Below are positions 1-6,802 of a stretch of 44,537 nucleotides of DNA, piece by piece. Positions within the stretch are counted from its first letter, which is position 1. Every line of letters begins with the position of its first letter. Origin of the DNA: an uncultured Pseudomonadota bacterium (GTDB lineage: Bacteria > Pseudomonadota > Alphaproteobacteria > Rs-D84 > CASDRH01); assembly GCA_949283075.1 (NCBI GenBank), contig CASDRH010000025.1, positions 1 through 44,537 on the forward strand. Direction: 5' to 3'. The position numbers and the translations under genes are program-made. The notes below the pieces were generated by a model. The model saw nothing but the letters and a program-made list of their open reading frames with translations, did not search any database and had not been told where the DNA came from.

Positions 1-35
1 ATTGCGATTAAAGCTAAAACAAATAATTTTTTCAT
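1..35 (-). CDS. Partial CDS: start of an exported protein
   Basis: Only the first 11 codons lie in the window: MKKLFVLALIA, the lysine-rich then hydrophobic beginning of a Sec signal peptide. A perfect AAGGAG ribosome-binding site (43-48, read on the minus strand) sits 7 nt before the ATG, which makes the start convincing. Nothing can be said about the mature protein. It is transcribed leftward out of the window. Confidence 0.6.
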   Translation of the reverse strand, partial: MKKLFVLALIA

Positions 36-258
36 TTTCTTTCTCCTTGGTTAGAATGTTTATAGTTTTTATTTTAGTGTTTTTAATAAAACGATACGAT
101 TATAGCAAAAAAACATCTTTTTACAAATAAATAATATAAAATCCAAAAAAGGCAATAATTACAATAAGATAGAATATAAAAAATTATATATATTTGATAT
201 AATTATAAAAATTACTTATATAAAAAATTTCACAAAAACAAAAAAGAATCAAATAAAA

Positions 259-801
259 CTAATTACTATTTTTATTTATTCCAGACGCACCTAATCCAAA
301 AACAGAGCCAAATACAGTTCCTGCATTTGTTGCAGGAGATTGAGTATTATTAGGTACAGAATCACCTGCTCTTGCTACTGGCTGTTTAGCACTATTAGCA
401 GCCGCAGCAACTCCCATAACAGCAGCATTTTTATTATTATTTGCAGATAAGCTTTCAGCAACACCACCAGCAAAAGCACCTGCTCTTGCAGTATTATTTG
501 CTTGATTTTGAACGGCTTTATTGTTGTTAGATGGAGCTCCTATAATAGCAGCTACCATCATAGCATTCTTTGTATCATTATCGTTATTTATATTATTGTT
601 AGAATTATTTAAAGCAGGGGCTCCTATAACAGCAGCCGCAATCATAGCTTTTTTAACAGAAGAATCTACTTGTTTATCATCATCTTTCTTGGATTTATTT
701 TTCTTTTTCTTTGCAAAAGCATTTTTAACAAAAATATTGTTATTATCTGATAAAGAAAATACAAATAAAAAACAAAAACAAAGAACAAAAAATTTTTTCA
801 T
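259..801 (-). CDS. Ala/Asn-rich exported protein with internal repeats, function unknown
   Basis: An 180-residue protein with a hydrophobic N-terminal signal (about residues 1-18, possibly to the AFA at about 30) and then a strongly basic Lys-rich patch. The rest is low-complexity Ala, Asn and Gly. A motif of the form K-(K/N)-A-M-(I/M)-x-A-A-x-I-G-A-P followed by an Asn run occurs twice (about residues 50-70 and 78-97). A weaker version, KNAAVMGVAAAAN, follows near residue 123. No known domain is recognisable. No clear Shine-Dalgarno precedes the ATG. The composition suggests a surface-exposed or periplasmic repeat protein, but that is inference; the reading frame is supported by the signal peptide and by conservation between repeats. 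Confidence 0.6.
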   Translation of the reverse strand: MKKFFVLCFCFLFVFSLSDNNNIFVKNAFAKKKKNKSKKDDDKQVDSSVKKAMIAAAVIGAPALNNSNNNINNDNDTKNAMMVAAIIGAPSNNNKAVQNQANNTARAGAFAGGVAESLSANNNKNAAVMGVAAAANSAKQPVARAGDSVPNNTQSPATNAGTVFGSVFGLGASGINKNSN

Positions 802-918
802 AATTATAATTCGAGTTTATAAATTGATTTAAAATTATATCAATTATAACATAAGTAAAAAATAAGGACAAACAAAATATTTGTATTGTCCTTCAATAAT
901 ATTAAATATTTAAGCTAA

Positions 919-1257
919 TTATAAATTATCTCCTTGTTCGGAACAAATACCCATATCAATAGCTTTTCTAAATTCTCCTATATCAACAGGAGTGCAACCA
1001 GAATTTACATCTTCAATTGCTTTTTGAAAAGCTTCTGGGTCATCTTTTGCCATATTAGCACATCTAAACAAACGTTCACATTCTAATGACTGATTACTAT
1101 TATTAGTCTTGATAGGAATTTTATCTAATTTTTCTTGAACAACTTTATCATCAAAGCTTTGTATTTCAGAAGCGGTTGCAACTTCTAACATTTGAGCATT
1201 TGCAAAAGAACCTAAAGCAAAAACAGATATTATATAAACAGATAAAAGTTTAATCAT
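919..1257 (-). CDS. Small exported protein with four cysteines, unknown function
   Basis: About 112 residues with a clear signal peptide ending near SFANA-Q. The mature part contains four cysteines (C-x5-C, then GCTP and GICS), compatible with two disulphides in the periplasm. Two ATGs are adjacent (1260 and 1257). The AGGAGG ribosome-binding site lies only 3 nt from the first and 6 nt from the second, so the second is chosen. No family is recognised. It is flanked by another exported protein on the same strand and is divergent from the gene at 1473. Confidence 0.65.
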   Translation of the reverse strand: MIKLLSVYIISVFALGSFANAQMLEVATASEIQSFDDKVVQEKLDKIPIKTNNSNQSLECERLFRCANMAKDDPEAFQKAIEDVNSGCTPVDIGEFRKAIDMGICSEQGDNL

Positions 1258-1472
1258 CATAAGCCTCCTTTATTAAGTTATTCAGTAGCAATTTAACAAC
1301 CACAGCACAACAATATAAAATGTTATTATAATAGCTGATTAACAGATAATATAATAAGGCTACTAATCCAATCATAACAATTATAAAATAATTTACAAGA
1401 TTATAATTTTGTTGTTTTAAAAAGCTGTATATGCGATAATATAAAGTCAAAAATTAAATCGGAGTATAAAAA

Positions 1473-1973
1473 ATGAATACAAAATCATCAAAAGATAAAA
1501 TAAAAAAAATGTTAAACAAATCAGTAATTTTATATATTTCAATTGGAATAAATTTAGTATTTTTTATATGTGCGATATTAGGAATGGTAAATTTCGATAA
1601 TAAAAAAATGGGATATATTGGAGAATGGTATGGAAGAGCAAGAATAATCCCATCAAGTATGATGAAAGATCATACAAGAAAGATGACACAACACTTTAAA
1701 GATTTAAAACAAGTATTATTACAAGAAGAATTTAATATAAAAGCTTTCACATTAGCAGTATCAAATATAAATGAAGAAAAGATGTTATTTAATAAAGAAA
1801 TTGAATCTATTATGTTAGAAAGATTTCAAAAAATGACACCAAAGCAACGCCAACGTTTTGTTGAAAAAATTGAAAATAGAAAAGTTAGAAAAGCTAATAT
1901 AAAAAAGAAAAAACAAGCAAAAAAAGAAAATAAAAAACAAGAAATAGATAACAAATCAAAAGCAAGTAATTAA
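1473..1973 (+). CDS. Membrane-anchored Spy/CpxP-like (periplasmic heavy-metal resistance-type) protein
   Basis: A 166-residue protein with one transmembrane segment (about residues 17-39). A helical periplasmic region follows, ending in MTPKQRQRFVEKI, which matches the LTxxQR signature of the Spy/CpxP/ZraP and CnrR-type metal-resistance families. The overall plan (TM anchor, short linker, helical hairpin with E/Q/R-rich helices) is that of alphaproteobacterial periplasmic heavy-metal sensors. The C-terminus is a disordered Lys-rich tail. A GGAG ribosome-binding site lies just upstream. These proteins normally buffer metal or envelope stress, often beside a sigma factor, but no such partner is adjacent here. 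Its stop codon overlaps that of the convergent Smr gene. Confidence 0.55.
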   Translation: MNTKSSKDKIKKMLNKSVILYISIGINLVFFICAILGMVNFDNKKMGYIGEWYGRARIIPSSMMKDHTRKMTQHFKDLKQVLLQEEFNIKAFTLAVSNINEEKMLFNKEIESIMLERFQKMTPKQRQRFVEKIENRKVRKANIKKKKQAKKENKKQEIDNKSKASN

Positions 1974-2413
1974 CAATTTGATTTTAATTTAATAATGAAT
2001 GCTCCATCTCCGCCAAGGTGTATAGGAGCATTTTTAATACAAACTACATTATAAAAAATATCTTTATTGTATTCTAACCATCTTGGAACATTTACACGTA
2101 AACTACCAGATTTACCTGTAATAATTAAGATATTTTTCCAATTATTTTTATAAGATTTTTCAATATATGCTTGTAATATTTTAAAAGATTGATTTTCAGT
2201 CCAGCTGTGCAAATCAATTATTAAATCTATTTTAGGAACTTTTTCAGCTCCTTTTTTTATTTTCTTTTTTTTATAACTAAACATATTTAAAGCAACTTTA
2301 TTAATTAACGCCATAATATATTTAAAAAAATTTTTTTCAATAATAGTTTTCATAAAAATTATTAAACTTGATTTATCATATAAAGAAATTAAATCAATAA
2401 ATGGATAACACAT
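1970..2413 (-). CDS. Smr-domain protein (MutS2 C-terminal-like nuclease domain)
   Basis: The last 85 residues form an Smr domain: IDLHSWT (family LDLHGxT), ILIITGKSG (family VITGKG), a VPRWL segment, and HLGGDGAFIIKLK (family HGGxGAxxVxL). Smr domains nick or cleave nucleic acid; stand-alone proteobacterial Smr proteins have no firmly established role. The first ~60 residues are poorly conserved and basic. The start is uncertain: ATG codons at 2413, 2353, 2314 and 2284 are all in frame and none has a good Shine-Dalgarno. The gene is convergent with the upstream membrane protein, with a 4-bp overlap. Confidence 0.7.
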   Translation of the reverse strand: MCYPFIDLISLYDKSSLIIFMKTIIEKNFFKYIMALINKVALNMFSYKKKKIKKGAEKVPKIDLIIDLHSWTENQSFKILQAYIEKSYKNNWKNILIITGKSGSLRVNVPRWLEYNKDIFYNVVCIKNAPIHLGGDGAFIIKLKSNC

Positions 2414-2482
2414 CCAATCAATAATCTATTTTCAAACAGTTTACTAAATATAACTATATCAATTAAAATAAGGGAAATTTAA

Positions 2483-2692
2483 ATGAAATTATTATCAAAA
2501 ATAAAAATAGTCATTATAGCAATAATAGGCTTCATAGCATCATTATTAATTGCTTATTTCAAAGGCAAACAATCAGAAAAAATTAAAAATACAAAGGAGA
2601 CTTTAAATGAAGTTAAAAAAGCAAAGAAAGCTCGTGATACTTTGTCCAATCCTGATACTGTTAAGCGGTTGCACAAAAAATACAATAAATAG
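2483..2692 (+). CDS. Rz-like inner-membrane spanin subunit (candidate)
   Basis: A 69-residue protein with one N-terminal transmembrane helix (about residues 8-26) followed by a charged helical, coiled-coil-like segment ending RLHKKYNK. This is the layout of an i-spanin (Rz), the phage lysis component that spans the periplasm from the inner membrane. The short ARDTLSNP..VKRLHKKY tail resembles small phage proteins encoded before an Rz1-type lipoprotein. Support comes mainly from the next gene, which starts inside this one in another frame, the classic Rz/Rz1 arrangement. An AGGGAA ribosome-binding site precedes the ATG. No holin or endolysin is adjacent, so this is either a prophage remnant or a domesticated pair. 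Confidence 0.5.
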   Translation: MKLLSKIKIVIIAIIGFIASLLIAYFKGKQSEKIKNTKETLNEVKKAKKARDTLSNPDTVKRLHKKYNK

Positions 2693-2801
2693 CTTTTGTT
2701 TAATATACGAACCAATATATCCAAATTATGAAACAGATACATCAGAAACAATTAAACAAATTGATAGAAATAATATAGCATATGAAGAATTATGTAATTA
2801 A
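2607..2801 (+). CDS. Rz1-like outer-membrane spanin lipoprotein (candidate)
   Basis: A 64-residue lipoprotein: signal peptide ending in the lipobox LSGC (Cys near residue 22), then a short periplasmic part with FCLIYEPIYP and RNNIAYEELC. That pattern (Cys, IYxPIY, D/E-T-..-QIDRNN, xEELC) is familiar from small phage Rz1-type or spanin-associated lipoproteins. It begins within the upstream gene in a different frame and overlaps it by 86 bp. Its own AAAGGAGA ribosome-binding site (2593-2600), 6 nt before the ATG, is embedded in the upstream gene. The embedded start site is strong evidence that both frames are real. Confidence 0.6.
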   Translation: MKLKKQRKLVILCPILILLSGCTKNTINSFCLIYEPIYPNYETDTSETIKQIDRNNIAYEELCN

Positions 2802-2865
2802 GAAATAAATATAAATAGTAAATTTTATATTGATTTTTAATAAATACTTTGTGAAAATACATAAC

Positions 2866-2950
2866 GGCGAAACAGACGAAAAACTTATTTATCTGGCCAG
2901 GACAGGAATGTAGCAACCAAAATAATATTTTTCGGGTTGATTCGCCTTTT
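2866..2950 (+). ncRNA. ffs: Signal recognition particle RNA (4.5S, small bacterial type)
   Basis: The core at about 2897-2917 reads CAGG-ACA-GGAA-TGT-AGCA: a GGAA tetraloop on a 3-bp stem flanked by the symmetric loop CAGG/AGCA. This is the Ffh-binding domain IV of SRP RNA. The flanks form one long hairpin: GGCGAA (2866-2871) pairs with TTCGCC (2941-2946), CGAAAAA with TTTTTCG, and TATTTATCTGG with CCAAAATAATA. A T-run after 2946 would serve as terminator. A possible -35 (TTGATT, 2830-2835) and a weak -10 lie at the right distance for a start near 2865. It guides Ffh-FtsY co-translational membrane targeting. Confidence 0.88.
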
Positions 2951-2969
2951 CATTTTAAATGTCTTTAAC

Positions 2970-2998
2970 TTGCACGAAATACAATTTTTAAGTATAAT
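2970..2998 (+). promoter_or_regulatory. Sigma70 promoter for the lipoprotein gene at 3006
   Basis: TTGCAC (2970-2975), a 17-nt spacer, and TATAAT (2993-2998). The ATG is only 7 nt beyond the -10, so transcription should begin at or next to the start codon. No Shine-Dalgarno is present. Confidence 0.65.
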
Positions 2999-3005
2999 TT
3001 TATAT

Positions 3006-3614
3006 ATGAGAAGAATTAGTATAAATATAATAATACTACAAAGCATAATAGTTTTATCATCTTGCCAATATATTCAAAAACAAAATGATATATTACAAGT
3101 AGATAATTCAAATACTGACATATCAAATGAAATATCAGGATATGCTTATGAACCACCAGAAAGAATTGTGTTAGAACCGACTTTACCACTTCCAGAAAAA
3201 CCAGTGATATTAACAGAGCTTGAAGGAAGAAAAGATACTTGCACAAAGGACGTCCATTATAAAATAAAAAAAGCCGGTTTAGAGGAAATAAAATTACCAT
3301 CAAACAAAAAGTATATAATATATCCATATTTATTTAAAAACGTAAAAGGATATAATGTTCAATATCCAAAGTATTTTGGTGAAATAATAATAGATTCAGA
3401 GCATAACGTAAATTTCAATAACACGAAGGATTTTGTTGGATTACACGATTTAAAAGCTTTAGTAGAAAAAAAACAAATTCCATTAACATTTAATTTTAAT
3501 AAAACTATGTATATAGTAAAAGACTGCGATTATTATATATCTGCAATTGCAAAGTACATACAAAGCTGGGGATATGAAATAGCAACAGAAATAAAAGAAG
3601 ATAAAGAATATTAA
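3006..3614 (+). CDS. Lipoprotein of a local three-member envelope family, unknown function
   Basis: A 202-residue protein with a lipoprotein signal (lipobox LSSC, Cys near residue 19). The C-terminal half carries G-E-I-I-I-D-S-x-x-N-V-x-F, then VKDCDYYISAIAKYI and a WGYE segment. The same pattern occurs in the protein encoded at 4260-4808, and a diverged form in the next gene. A longer reading frame begins at a TTG at 2937, but that lies in the SRP RNA. The ATG at 3006, 7 nt after a consensus promoter and followed by a good signal peptide, is preferred. The stop overlaps the next ATG by one base (TAATG), so the two genes are translationally coupled. Confidence 0.65.
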   Translation: MRRISINIIILQSIIVLSSCQYIQKQNDILQVDNSNTDISNEISGYAYEPPERIVLEPTLPLPEKPVILTELEGRKDTCTKDVHYKIKKAGLEEIKLPSNKKYIIYPYLFKNVKGYNVQYPKYFGEIIIDSEHNVNFNNTKDFVGLHDLKALVEKKQIPLTFNFNKTMYIVKDCDYYISAIAKYIQSWGYEIATEIKEDKEY

Positions 3615-4255
3615 TGATAAAAAGATTAAAAAACATAATAAAACAAAACATCATAATATATTTATTATGTTTAACTTTTGCAAATATAGTAAACGCTCAA
3701 TGGTATTGGGAAAAAGATCCAGAACCAGTTTTACCACATTTTGCTACATCATATCCAGAAAACAGAGATTTAAATATAAATGTGTTAACTGATATATTAG
3801 GATTAACCCCAAACACCACAGCATATACATTTTATGAAATATCTGTATATGAAAAATATGATGAAGAAAAGCATAAACAAATAAATCCATATATTGGAAA
3901 AATCACTCTTACAAGAGATAAAGCAGAAGATACATATAAAGTTCAACAAGAATTTACAGAAAGTGTATTAAAAGAGCATCCAAGAATAAAAAAGTTAGAA
4001 AAAGATTTAAGAAGAAAAGAAGCAGTAGATTTCGTTATTACTCCAATTCCAGAAATAAACCCAATGAATATAAAAGAAGAATTAAATGGTTATGTGCAAA
4101 TAATTGATACTCCATACATAATACCAGCAATAGAAAAATACCTTACATTACAAGGGTATGAATATAAAACAAAATATTTTTATATAACTAAAAAAGAATA
4201 TGAAATAAAAAAAGAAACAGGGAATGTTCAAAAACAAAGAAAGATATTTTATTAA
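3614..4255 (+). CDS. Exported protein, diverged member of the same envelope family
   Basis: A 213-residue protein with a signal peptide cleaved near VNA-Q. The mature part starts WYWEKDPEPVLP, then has a segment aligning with the upstream lipoprotein (PYIGKITLTRD against KYFGEIIIDSE). It ends with VQIIDTPYIIPAIEKYL..QGYEY, parallel to IVKDCDYYISAIAKYI..WGYE in the neighbour. The Cys and second Asp of that motif are replaced. No known domain is seen. Coupled to the gene at 3006 and convergent with 4260-4808, only 4 bp away. Confidence 0.6.
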   Translation: MIKRLKNIIKQNIIIYLLCLTFANIVNAQWYWEKDPEPVLPHFATSYPENRDLNINVLTDILGLTPNTTAYTFYEISVYEKYDEEKHKQINPYIGKITLTRDKAEDTYKVQQEFTESVLKEHPRIKKLEKDLRRKEAVDFVITPIPEINPMNIKEELNGYVQIIDTPYIIPAIEKYLTLQGYEYKTKYFYITKKEYEIKKETGNVQKQRKIFY

Positions 4256-4259
4256 TTAA

Positions 4260-4808
4260 TTAATTTCCATCTGTTTCAGAAACGATGCGTCCATTTGTTT
4301 CATAAGCCATATCATTTAAAAATTTTTCAAATGCAGAAATGAAATAATCGCAATCTTTAAAAACCCTGATATTCTTTTTAGTTTTATAATTAAATCTTAT
4401 AATTCCTTTTTCATTTGCAACTTTTTGTTGAATTTTTTTAATATCATTAATTAAAAATTCATCATTTAAAGGTTTAAGAAAAAATTGAACATTATTTTTA
4501 GAATCTATAACAACATATCCCAAATTTTTAATATTAGGAACGGATAAAGATTGCAAATCCATATTATTAGCATTTTCTAAATCCATATTGTTCATATCTT
4601 CTTCTCTTAAAACATTAACCTTTAAGTTTAAATCCATATGATAAGTTTCATTATCCTTTAAATTAATTTTTACCAAACCATATTTAGTATTCAAACTATC
4701 AGAGCAAATAAACATTTTGCTACTAAAAGAGTAAATAGCACTAGCAACAATTGCTAATGCTATTAAGATTAAATAAGAATATTTATTAAGCAACTTTTTG
4801 ATTTTCAC
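4260..4808 (-). CDS. Membrane-anchored member of the D-C-D-Y envelope family
   Basis: A 182-residue protein with one N-terminal transmembrane or uncleaved signal segment (about residues 12-29). The mature part contains a tandem NNMDL repeat, then GYVVIDSKNNVQF and RVFKDCDYFISAFEKFL, clearly homologous to the lipoprotein at 3006-3614. The start is a GTG at 4808 with GGAG 8 nt upstream; that site lies in the end of the preceding gene, which overlaps by 23 bp. The same fold attached to the membrane in different ways (lipid anchor, cleaved signal, transmembrane helix) suggests gene duplication within the envelope. Function unknown. Confidence 0.6.
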   Translation of the reverse strand: MKIKKLLNKYSYLILIALAIVASAIYSFSSKMFICSDSLNTKYGLVKINLKDNETYHMDLNLKVNVLREEDMNNMDLENANNMDLQSLSVPNIKNLGYVVIDSKNNVQFFLKPLNDEFLINDIKKIQQKVANEKGIIRFNYKTKKNIRVFKDCDYFISAFEKFLNDMAYETNGRIVSETDGN

Positions 4809-5175
4809 AAACTAAATCTCCATTTTGATTTTCTTTACACAAACCTAATTTTAACAATTTTGAACGAGCTTCTGTGAAAACCATTTCTTTAATACGAGCA
4901 ACAATTTCACCAACACTTTTACCATCAACTGATTCAGAGAAAGATTCATATCTAATTTGCAAGCAAGTATATGCACCAATTAAATCATCATAACTCAATT
5001 TAGCCATATCACCATAAACACCGATTAATTGTTTTAAATTAACAACCTCTGAATTTTTATTTACCCAAACGATATCTTGTAACACAGAGTCAATAGCATT
5101 CATCAAAACCATCATACCTTTATGATTGTTTGAAGTGTTCATAGTAGAATTTTGGATTTTTTCTTGAGTTTTCAT
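4786..5175 (-). CDS. Small soluble protein of unknown function, first gene of a two-gene unit
   Basis: A 129-residue protein, mostly helical, with no signal peptide or membrane segment. It contains two Cys and an acidic C-terminal segment ending ENQKVA. The frame extends upstream to 5280, but the ATG at 5175 has a GAGG/AAGG ribosome-binding site immediately before it and avoids a 35-residue basic stretch that looks like translated intergenic DNA. It overlaps the next gene by 23 bp, indicating co-transcription. I recognise no family. Confidence 0.6.
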   Translation of the reverse strand: MKTQEKIQNSTMNTSNNHKGMMVLMNAIDSVLQDIVWVNKNSEVVNLKQLIGVYGDMAKLSYDDLIGAYTCLQIRYESFSESVDGKSVGEIVARIKEMVFTEARSKLLKLGLCKENQNGDLVCENQKVA

Positions 5176-5290
5176 ATCCTTACCTCGTGTTTTTATTGTT
5201 TTGTTAATTAAATATTTTCCTTCTCTTTTTGTGTTTTTGAACACATTCAATAAACGCTTTTTATCAATAAACAATCCCAAGTGTCAAGTA

Positions 5291-5330
5291 AAAAAGTCAT
5301 AAAATGTCATTTTTTTCCATAAAATGTCAT
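5291..5330 (+). promoter_or_regulatory. Tandem 10-bp repeats abutting the mraZ promoter (candidate MraZ operator)
   Basis: Four consecutive 10-bp units read AAAAAGTCAT, AAAATGTCAT, TTTTTTCCAT, AAAATGTCAT. The 13-mer CATAAAATGTCAT occurs exactly twice, 20 bp apart (5298-5310 and 5318-5330). The last T is the first base of the -35. MraZ is known to autoregulate by binding short repeats with 10-bp spacing upstream of mraZ. The sequence here differs from the E. coli TGGGN box, so assigning it to MraZ is inference from position and periodicity. Confidence 0.5.
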
Positions 5331-5358
5331 TGACAGTTATAAAAAGGTGGAATATAAC
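5330..5358 (+). promoter_or_regulatory. Strong sigma70 promoter of the dcw cluster
   Basis: TTGACA (5330-5335), a 17-nt spacer, and TATAAC (5353-5358), an almost perfect promoter. Transcription should begin near 5365, leaving a leader of about 43 nt. The leader has a small CGCTA-AAAA-TAGCG hairpin (5380-5393) just before the AAGGA ribosome-binding site of mraZ. Confidence 0.75.
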
Positions 5359-5407
5359 ATAGTTAAATTAATAAAGAATCGCTAAAAATAGCGTAAAAAG
5401 GAATAAA

Positions 5408-5854
5408 ATGGCATTGTTTTTATCTACATTTGAAAATAAGGTTGATACAAATGGTCGTGTATCAGTGCCATCTTCATTCAGAAATGCACTAAAAGATGAA
5501 AGCTTCCAAGGTGTAGTATTATATAAATCATTTACATCAAATTGTATCGAAGGTTGCAGTATATCAAGAATGAATCAACTATCAGACGCAGTTGATAATA
5601 TGGACGTATTTTCAGAAAAAAATGAAGATATAACAACATTATTATTTGCAAGTGCAAAAGAATTATCATTTGATTCCGCAGGAAGAATAATAATTCCATC
5701 AGATATGTTAAAAGAAGTTGGAATTTCAGACACAGCATTATTTGTTGGTCGTGGAAAAACATTTCAAATTTGGAATAAAACAAATTTTGAAAATATTCAA
5801 AAAGAAGCAGTTGAAAAAGCAAAAAAATCTCGCCCATCATTACTATTGAAATAG
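5408..5854 (+). CDS. mraZ: Transcriptional regulator MraZ
   Basis: A 148-residue MraZ, normal length. Two SpoVT/AbrB-type half-domains are visible: DTNGRVSVPSSFR near residue 13 and DSAGRIIIPSDML near residue 88, the two repeats that build the DNA-binding ring. MraZ is the conserved first gene of the division and cell wall cluster and represses its own promoter in studied bacteria. AAGGA precedes the ATG. The stop codon overlaps the ribosome-binding site of rsmH, giving tight coupling. Confidence 0.95.
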   Translation: MALFLSTFENKVDTNGRVSVPSSFRNALKDESFQGVVLYKSFTSNCIEGCSISRMNQLSDAVDNMDVFSEKNEDITTLLFASAKELSFDSAGRIIIPSDMLKEVGISDTALFVGRGKTFQIWNKTNFENIQKEAVEKAKKSRPSLLLK

Positions 5855-5863
5855 GAGGATAAA

Positions 5864-6784
5864 ATGTCAGATACAAATCCTCATATTCCTGTTTTGCTAA
5901 ATGAGGTAATCAAAGTTTTAAATATAAAAGATAACGGAGTTTATATTGATGCAACATTTGGAGCAGGAGGATACACAAAACAAATTTTAAAATCTGCAAA
6001 GAATGTAAAAGTAATTGCTTTTGACAGAGATAAAACAGTTTCAAAATATGCAGAGAAAATAAAATCAGAATACAAAGATAATTTTACATTTATAAATGAC
6101 AAATTTTCTAACATACCAAACCATATAAATTATAAAGTTGATGGTATAGTATTTGATATAGGAGTATCTTCAATGCAAATAGATAATACAGAAAGAGGAT
6201 TTTCTTACAGATTTAATAATAAATTAGATATGAGAATGGATCAAAATTCAAAACTATCTGCATTTGATATAGTAAATAAATTTAATCAAGACGAAATATC
6301 AGATATTATATATAAGTATTCTGATGAAAAAAAATCAAAGCTAATAGCAAAGAAAATTGTTGAAGAAAGATTAACAAACCAAATTGAAACAACATTTGAT
6401 TTAATATCAATAATAGAAAAATGTGTAAACCCAAAACATAGATTAGATACAATTAAAAGAGTGTTTCAATCTTTAAGAATAGCAGTAAATGATGAACTAA
6501 ATGAGCTTAAAATATCATTAAATAATTCAATAAGTTTGCTAAAATCAGAAGGAGTGTTAGCAGTTGTAACATTTCATTCTTTGGAAGATAAGATAGTAAA
6601 AAATTTTTTAAAACCGAAATCAAATGTAAACAGATTCAGTATTGAATCTATAACAAATACAGAAAATAAAGAAAAATCACCCTTTAAAATAATACAAAAA
6701 AAATGTATAATTCCATCAGATGAAGAATTGGAATTAAACCCAAGGTCAGCATCATCAAAATTAAGATATGCAATAAAGATATAA
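5864..6784 (+). CDS. rsmH: 16S rRNA (cytosine1402-N4)-methyltransferase RsmH
   Basis: A 306-residue RsmH (MraW). Key motifs: HIPVLLNEV at the N-terminus, the SAM-binding DATFGAGGYTKQIL, the family signature IGVSSMQIDNTERGFSYR followed by LDMRMD, and ALVTFHSLED-like VVTFHSLEDKIVK near the C-terminus. It methylates the exocyclic amine of C1402 in the ribosomal P site. It is translated from an AGGAGG site 9 nt downstream of mraZ in the expected cluster position. Confidence 0.96.
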   Translation: MSDTNPHIPVLLNEVIKVLNIKDNGVYIDATFGAGGYTKQILKSAKNVKVIAFDRDKTVSKYAEKIKSEYKDNFTFINDKFSNIPNHINYKVDGIVFDIGVSSMQIDNTERGFSYRFNNKLDMRMDQNSKLSAFDIVNKFNQDEISDIIYKYSDEKKSKLIAKKIVEERLTNQIETTFDLISIIEKCVNPKHRLDTIKRVFQSLRIAVNDELNELKISLNNSISLLKSEGVLAVVTFHSLEDKIVKNFLKPKSNVNRFSIESITNTENKEKSPFKIIQKKCIIPSDEELELNPRSASSKLRYAIKI

Positions 6785-6788
6785 ATTT

Positions 6789-6799
6789 TATGGTATAAT
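6789..6799 (+). promoter_or_regulatory. Extended -10 promoter just upstream of ftsL
   Basis: TATGGTATAAT fits the extended -10 consensus TRTGnTATAAT exactly. It ends 3 nt before the ftsL ATG, which has no Shine-Dalgarno. No good -35 is present, as usual for extended -10 promoters. It would give a leaderless ftsL transcript or start just inside it. Confidence 0.5.
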
Positions 6800-6802
6800 G
6801 AT

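Noticed and set aside
521-832. 103-codon plus-strand frame opposite the Ala/Asn-rich protein
   Set aside because: Antisense shadow of the repeat protein: its Leu/Phe/Ile-rich sequence mirrors the Lys/Asn codons of the other strand.
1250-1450. 66-codon reading frame starting with TTG upstream of the four-Cys exported protein
   Set aside because: Hydrophobic translation of AT-rich intergenic DNA, no Shine-Dalgarno, overlaps the next gene's ribosome-binding site and the divergent promoter region.
2937-3005. In-frame TTG extension of the lipoprotein gene at 3006
   Set aside because: It would be translated from the 3' end of the SRP RNA; the ATG at 3006 follows a consensus promoter and begins a good lipoprotein signal.
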